In this document: positions 61,260 to 64,000 of the stretch, one piece after another
How the letters are laid out: every line of letters starts with the position of its first letter
Position numbering within the stretch: the stretch's first letter is position 1
Assembly: GCF_047302405.1 (NCBI RefSeq)
Contig: NZ_CP154853.1
Coordinates: forward strand, 4,526,001-4,590,000
Source: Alkalihalobacillus sp047302405
Lineage (GTDB): Bacteria > Bacillota > Bacilli > Bacillales > Bacillaceae_D
Direction of reading: 5' to 3'
Length of the DNA: 64,000 nt
Program-made: the position numbers and the translations under genes
The notes under the pieces: model-generated
What the model saw: only the letters and a program-made list of their open reading frames with translations
Told to the model about the DNA's origin: nothing
The model's database searches: none

Positions 61260-61970
61260 AGGCGCTTGTCGAATTGATGTCCAATGAATGCCGTAGTGGC
61301 TCAGATTCGATGTCTTTTGGAATCAAAGGAGCTCAATGAATGCCGTAGAGGCTCAGATGGGATGTCATTAGGAATCATTGAAGCTCAATGAATGCCATAG
61401 AGGCTCAGATGGGATGTCATTAGGAATCAAAGGAGCTCAATGAATGCCATGGCGGCCCTGATTCGATGTCATTAGGAATCAAAGGAGCTCAATGAATGCC
61501 ATAGCGGCCCTGATTCGATGTCATTAGGAATCATAAGGGCCCGATGATTGCCGTAGTGGCTCAGATGGGATGTCATTAGGAATCAAAGGAGCTCAATGAA
61601 TGCCATAGAGGCTCAGATTGAATGTCATTAGGAATCATAGGCACTCAATGAATGCGATAGCGGCTCAGATGGGATGTCATTAGGAATCATTGAAGCCCAA
61701 TGAATGCCATAGTGGCTCAGATGGGATGTCATTAGGAATCATTGAAGCCCAATGAATGCCATAGAGGCTCAGATGGGATGTCTTTTGGAATCAATGAAGC
61801 CCAATGAATGCCATAGTGGCTCAGATTGAATGTCATTAGGAATCATAGGCACTCAATGAATGCGATAGCGGCCCAGATGGGATGTCATTAGGAATCAAAG
61901 GAGCTCAATGATTGCCTTTGTGCCTCTAATTCAACGGTTTCGAGCTTCATAGGGGCCTTCCTTTTTGACA
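61260..61970 (+). repeat. 52-bp repeat array D, about 12 units (lipoprotein/TcaA-like convergent gap)
   Basis: GGAATC starts at 61319 and 61371 and so on, step 52 bp. Typical unit GGAATCAAAGGAGCTCAATG, then AATGCCATAGAGGCTCAGAT, then GGGATGTCATTA. The GGAATCAAAG and CAATGAA cores match arrays A-C, but the second half differs, making this the most diverged subfamily. Flanks TTGACAAGT...CTTGTCGAAT (61232-61275) and TTGACAAGT...CTTGACGAAT (61966-61990) bracket the array. Confidence 0.92.
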
Positions 61971-62009
61971 AGTCAGGCACTTGACGAATCTCCATCCTAC
62001 AATAACAAA

Positions 62010-62042
62010 AAAGATGAGAGCCAATTAAGGCTCTCATCTTTT
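62010..62042 (-). terminator. Bidirectional terminator before the TcaA-like gene's end
   Basis: GATGAGAGCC (62013-62022) and GGCTCTCATC (62029-62038) with T-runs on both strands (TTTTTTG on the minus side, TTTTC on the plus side). Confidence 0.88.
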
Positions 62043-62061
62043 CTAACATATAATAATGCCT

Positions 62062-63612
62062 TTATTCTTCTTCGGCCTCGTCTTCATTTTCCTCAGACTC
62101 AGCATCCGTGCTCGCTTCCTCTTCTTCTTCTTCTTCCTCACTTGAAGAGGAACTTTCATTAAATTCAAATTCAATGGTATGGGTTGAACTTTGAATGAAG
62201 AAATGACCGACACTATAATTTTCAACTAACCATTGTTCGGCTTCTTCATCGTAAAAAACAAGCATTTCATAACCGGTTCGATTAATTTGGCCTTCTCGTA
62301 AAATCGCATATGTTTTAGCATCTGGTTCTTCGTAGGCGTATTCGACTCGAACGGTTAATTCATAACGGTCTGATTGTGGGTTAAATTCAGGTTGTTCGAG
62401 TGTTTCTTTAATGTATTTTGCTGTTAAAAAAGTGTATTCATAATTGTTTCTTGAAGTGGCGATCTTTTCATATTCACCTTGAGTTCTATCCTTGTAGTCT
62501 TCAGAGGCAAAGGCCATTTGATCGACATTGCCATCTACTAACGATTCGAGCATTTGCTCCCAATTTTCATTGAGCATCTCCATGACTTTTTCCATTTCTT
62601 CATCAGGCATGGCGACAAATTCGTTGTAGTTAATAAATTCATCATCCACATCAACTTCATCTGATGTCATCGTAATCCACGGGAATGTTCGTTCAAAGGT
62701 TAATTTTGCTGTTCCATCAAGTGGCAGCCTTCCGATGTCTGTTTCGGTTGTTCCTGCGACATAATCCGTTTCTTGTCCGTTAATATAGACGGCAGTGTCA
62801 TCATAGTTTGTCGTTACTTTTACATTGGCAATGTCAAAATCAATGTTAACGGTTTGTTCGAAGCTTCCCACTTGAAAAAGGTCTAAAGTCTCGGTTTCTA
62901 TGGCATCGACGTAACGACCTTCGATAATCGCTTCCATTTCATAGGTCCCTGGACTTACGGGTCCGAAGGGAATTTCTTCATCAGCGGTTGTCGAAGCTAT
63001 TTGTTCACGACCATTAATGGTTAAGGTGGCCTCATCTTCATTGACATAAATGGTTAAATAAAGTGGGCTGATTTTAATTCGATAATCATCAAAAATGAAC
63101 CACTTTTTCCCTTCTTGAGTCATTCCTAATGAGCCTTGCCCATTGTTAAGGAGTGAGGCTGAGAGAGCGGTATTCCGATCGCCATTCGCAAAAGCAGCGG
63201 CTTGGGTTTCTAATGCTTCAAACAAATATTCACGGTCATTTTCATTTTTATTTAAGTATTTAATTAAGGCATCGGCATCGGCTCGTGAATAATTCCAATC
63301 AGATATCGTTGGATCTAATAATTGGGCAACTAACTCATCATCTTCGTTCAGAACCGCATTTTGAAAATCAGCGACCGTTTGCTCAGGGTCAATCGATTGG
63401 GAACCTAGAATATAAAAGGTTATCGCCGTCGCCAATAGTAATACAAGAATTGTGACAATTGTAATCACTTTCATTGTCCAAAATGGCTTTTTTTCCTCAG
63501 ATTGTTTCTGTTCCATTTCTTTACTCGTCTCATTCTGTTCGACCTTTGCTCCGCACTCAGGACAAAAGGCAGCACCTTCTTTTAAAGGTGTTTGACATTT
63601 TTTACATTTCAA
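62062..63612 (-). CDS. Zinc-ribbon membrane protein, TcaA/YvbJ-like
   Basis: 516 aa. A zinc ribbon at the N-terminus (Cys3, Cys6, Cys17, Cys20), one transmembrane helix at about 46-68, then an extracytoplasmic part with several TcaA-type domains (YLTIYVNEDEATLTINGREQ, IPFGPVSPGTYEMEAIIEGRY, TAVYINGQETDY...IGRLPLDGTAKLTFERTFPWI), a C-terminal NTF2-like domain (about 345-480), and a tail made almost only of Ser, Glu and Asp. TcaA proteins are linked to glycopeptide sensitivity and wall stress in staphylococci; the role in bacilli is unknown. Start is TTG after GGAGGAAG. Confidence 0.82.
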   Translation of the reverse strand: MKCKKCQTPLKEGAAFCPECGAKVEQNETSKEMEQKQSEEKKPFWTMKVITIVTILVLLLATAITFYILGSQSIDPEQTVADFQNAVLNEDDELVAQLLDPTISDWNYSRADADALIKYLNKNENDREYLFEALETQAAAFANGDRNTALSASLLNNGQGSLGMTQEGKKWFIFDDYRIKISPLYLTIYVNEDEATLTINGREQIASTTADEEIPFGPVSPGTYEMEAIIEGRYVDAIETETLDLFQVGSFEQTVNIDFDIANVKVTTNYDDTAVYINGQETDYVAGTTETDIGRLPLDGTAKLTFERTFPWITMTSDEVDVDDEFINYNEFVAMPDEEMEKVMEMLNENWEQMLESLVDGNVDQMAFASEDYKDRTQGEYEKIATSRNNYEYTFLTAKYIKETLEQPEFNPQSDRYELTVRVEYAYEEPDAKTYAILREGQINRTGYEMLVFYDEEAEQWLVENYSVGHFFIQSSTHTIEFEFNESSSSSEEEEEEEEASTDAESEENEDEAEEE

Positions 63613-64000
63613 TGATCTTCCTCCATTCTAAAGCGTTTATCTATTGAAAAAGGAATTGAATCCTAATAATGAAAACAAACTTCAAAAAATATCAAAAAAA
63701 ATGGATTGATTTTTTGAAATAGGGGTAAATACTGCATAGGCATATTTAAGTTAATGGAATGTTTTTGTTAAACGCACAATGAATCATACCATAAAGACTA
63801 GTAATCTTCAAAAAAAGTCTAGAGTGTTTTTTTAGAATTTTCAATTAAAAAGTTAAATGAGGAAACGACTCTAGACAAAAAGCACGATGGAGGCTGTTAA
63901 AGATGGAGAAAGGGGAGAGGAGGGCGTGTAGATATCTGTCAAATTATGTCGTTCTGTATGTTCATAGTGAAAAAATTTCGGTCTTATTATTGAAATAACT
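63613..64000. other. Terminal non-coding stretch
   Basis: 388 bp, AT-rich. It must hold the promoter of the minus-strand TcaA-like gene; I cannot pick one with confidence. CTAGAGTGTTTTTTTAG and GACTCTAGAC (63822-63876) form a loose inverted repeat (AGTCTAGAGTG / ACTCTAGACA). No gene, no copy of the repeat families. Confidence 0.4.

Overview
The window is low-GC Firmicute chromosome from Bacillaceae, most likely an alkaliphilic member of Bacillus sensu lato (Alkalihalobacillus/Halalkalibacter-like). The basis is gene order: cwlJ-gerQ, hemQ, pta, lipL, ywfO, ywgA, ywhB, ywhD, pbpG, speE-speB, ywiB-argS, ywjE, rpoE-pyrG, ywjG, spo0F, fbaA, tal, murA, glpX, rho, rpmE, tdk follow the Bacillus subtilis ywd-to-ywj layout with local insertions. 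Many ATG, GTG and TTG starts follow strong AAGGAGG sites. Very acidic secreted or surface domains (34146-35861, 62062-63612) fit an alkaliphile. There are no rRNA or tRNA genes, IS transposases, prophage genes or CRISPR arrays that I can see.

Layout. 1-9120: the end of a cshA-type helicase, a stand-alone glutamine synthetase with a GlnR/TnrA-type operator, a RarD exporter, pyridoxine kinase, an ATP-grasp enzyme, a YjiH-type membrane protein and ung. 9120-13005: a nitrogen operon, amt - DUF294 nucleotidyltransferase - DEDDh exonuclease - short GlnR/TnrA-like regulator, preceded by two GlnR/TnrA-type operators. 13-20 kb: ywdI, a GNAT protein, ywdK, the spore germination pair cwlJ-gerQ, hemQ, pta and lipL. 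20-28 kb: a DUF1450 protein, a dicarboxylate/amino-acid symporter, asnB, an MFS exporter, ywfO and ywgA. 28-33.5 kb: a non-colinear four-gene operon of reduced-flavin monooxygenases (two HpaB-like, one SsuD-like, one SfnG-like) beside the remnant of an ABC permease. 33.8-44.4 kb: a tautomerase, an acidic LPXTA surface protein, ywhD, pbpG, speEB, ywiB-argS and two small membrane proteins. 45.8-60.4 kb: cardiolipin synthase, a TetR regulator, rpoE, pyrG with its attenuator, ywjG, spo0F, fbaA, tal, murA, glpX, rho, a cysteine-free L31 and tdk. 60.5-64 kb: a small lipoprotein and a TcaA/YvbJ-like protein.

The most unusual content is non-coding. (1) A dispersed superfamily of 51/52-bp head-to-tail repeats fills most convergent intergenic gaps (14.66-15.40, 44.52-45.79, 50.52-51.41, 61.26-61.97 kb) and occurs as short clusters elsewhere (19.0, 24.25, 33.6, 41.1, 61.15 kb), always in the same strand orientation. 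(2) A family of roughly 123-bp imperfect palindromes occurs five times in tandem at 4.1-4.8 kb and twice at 27.2-27.5 kb, with the same polarity relative to transcription. (3) A 179-bp palindromic element lies ahead of murA. Regulatory sequences that can be read directly include three GlnR/TnrA-type boxes, a pyrG promoter starting at GGGC followed by an attenuator with a C-run, a sigma-H-type promoter ahead of spo0F, and cre-like sites ahead of pta, fbaA and tal.
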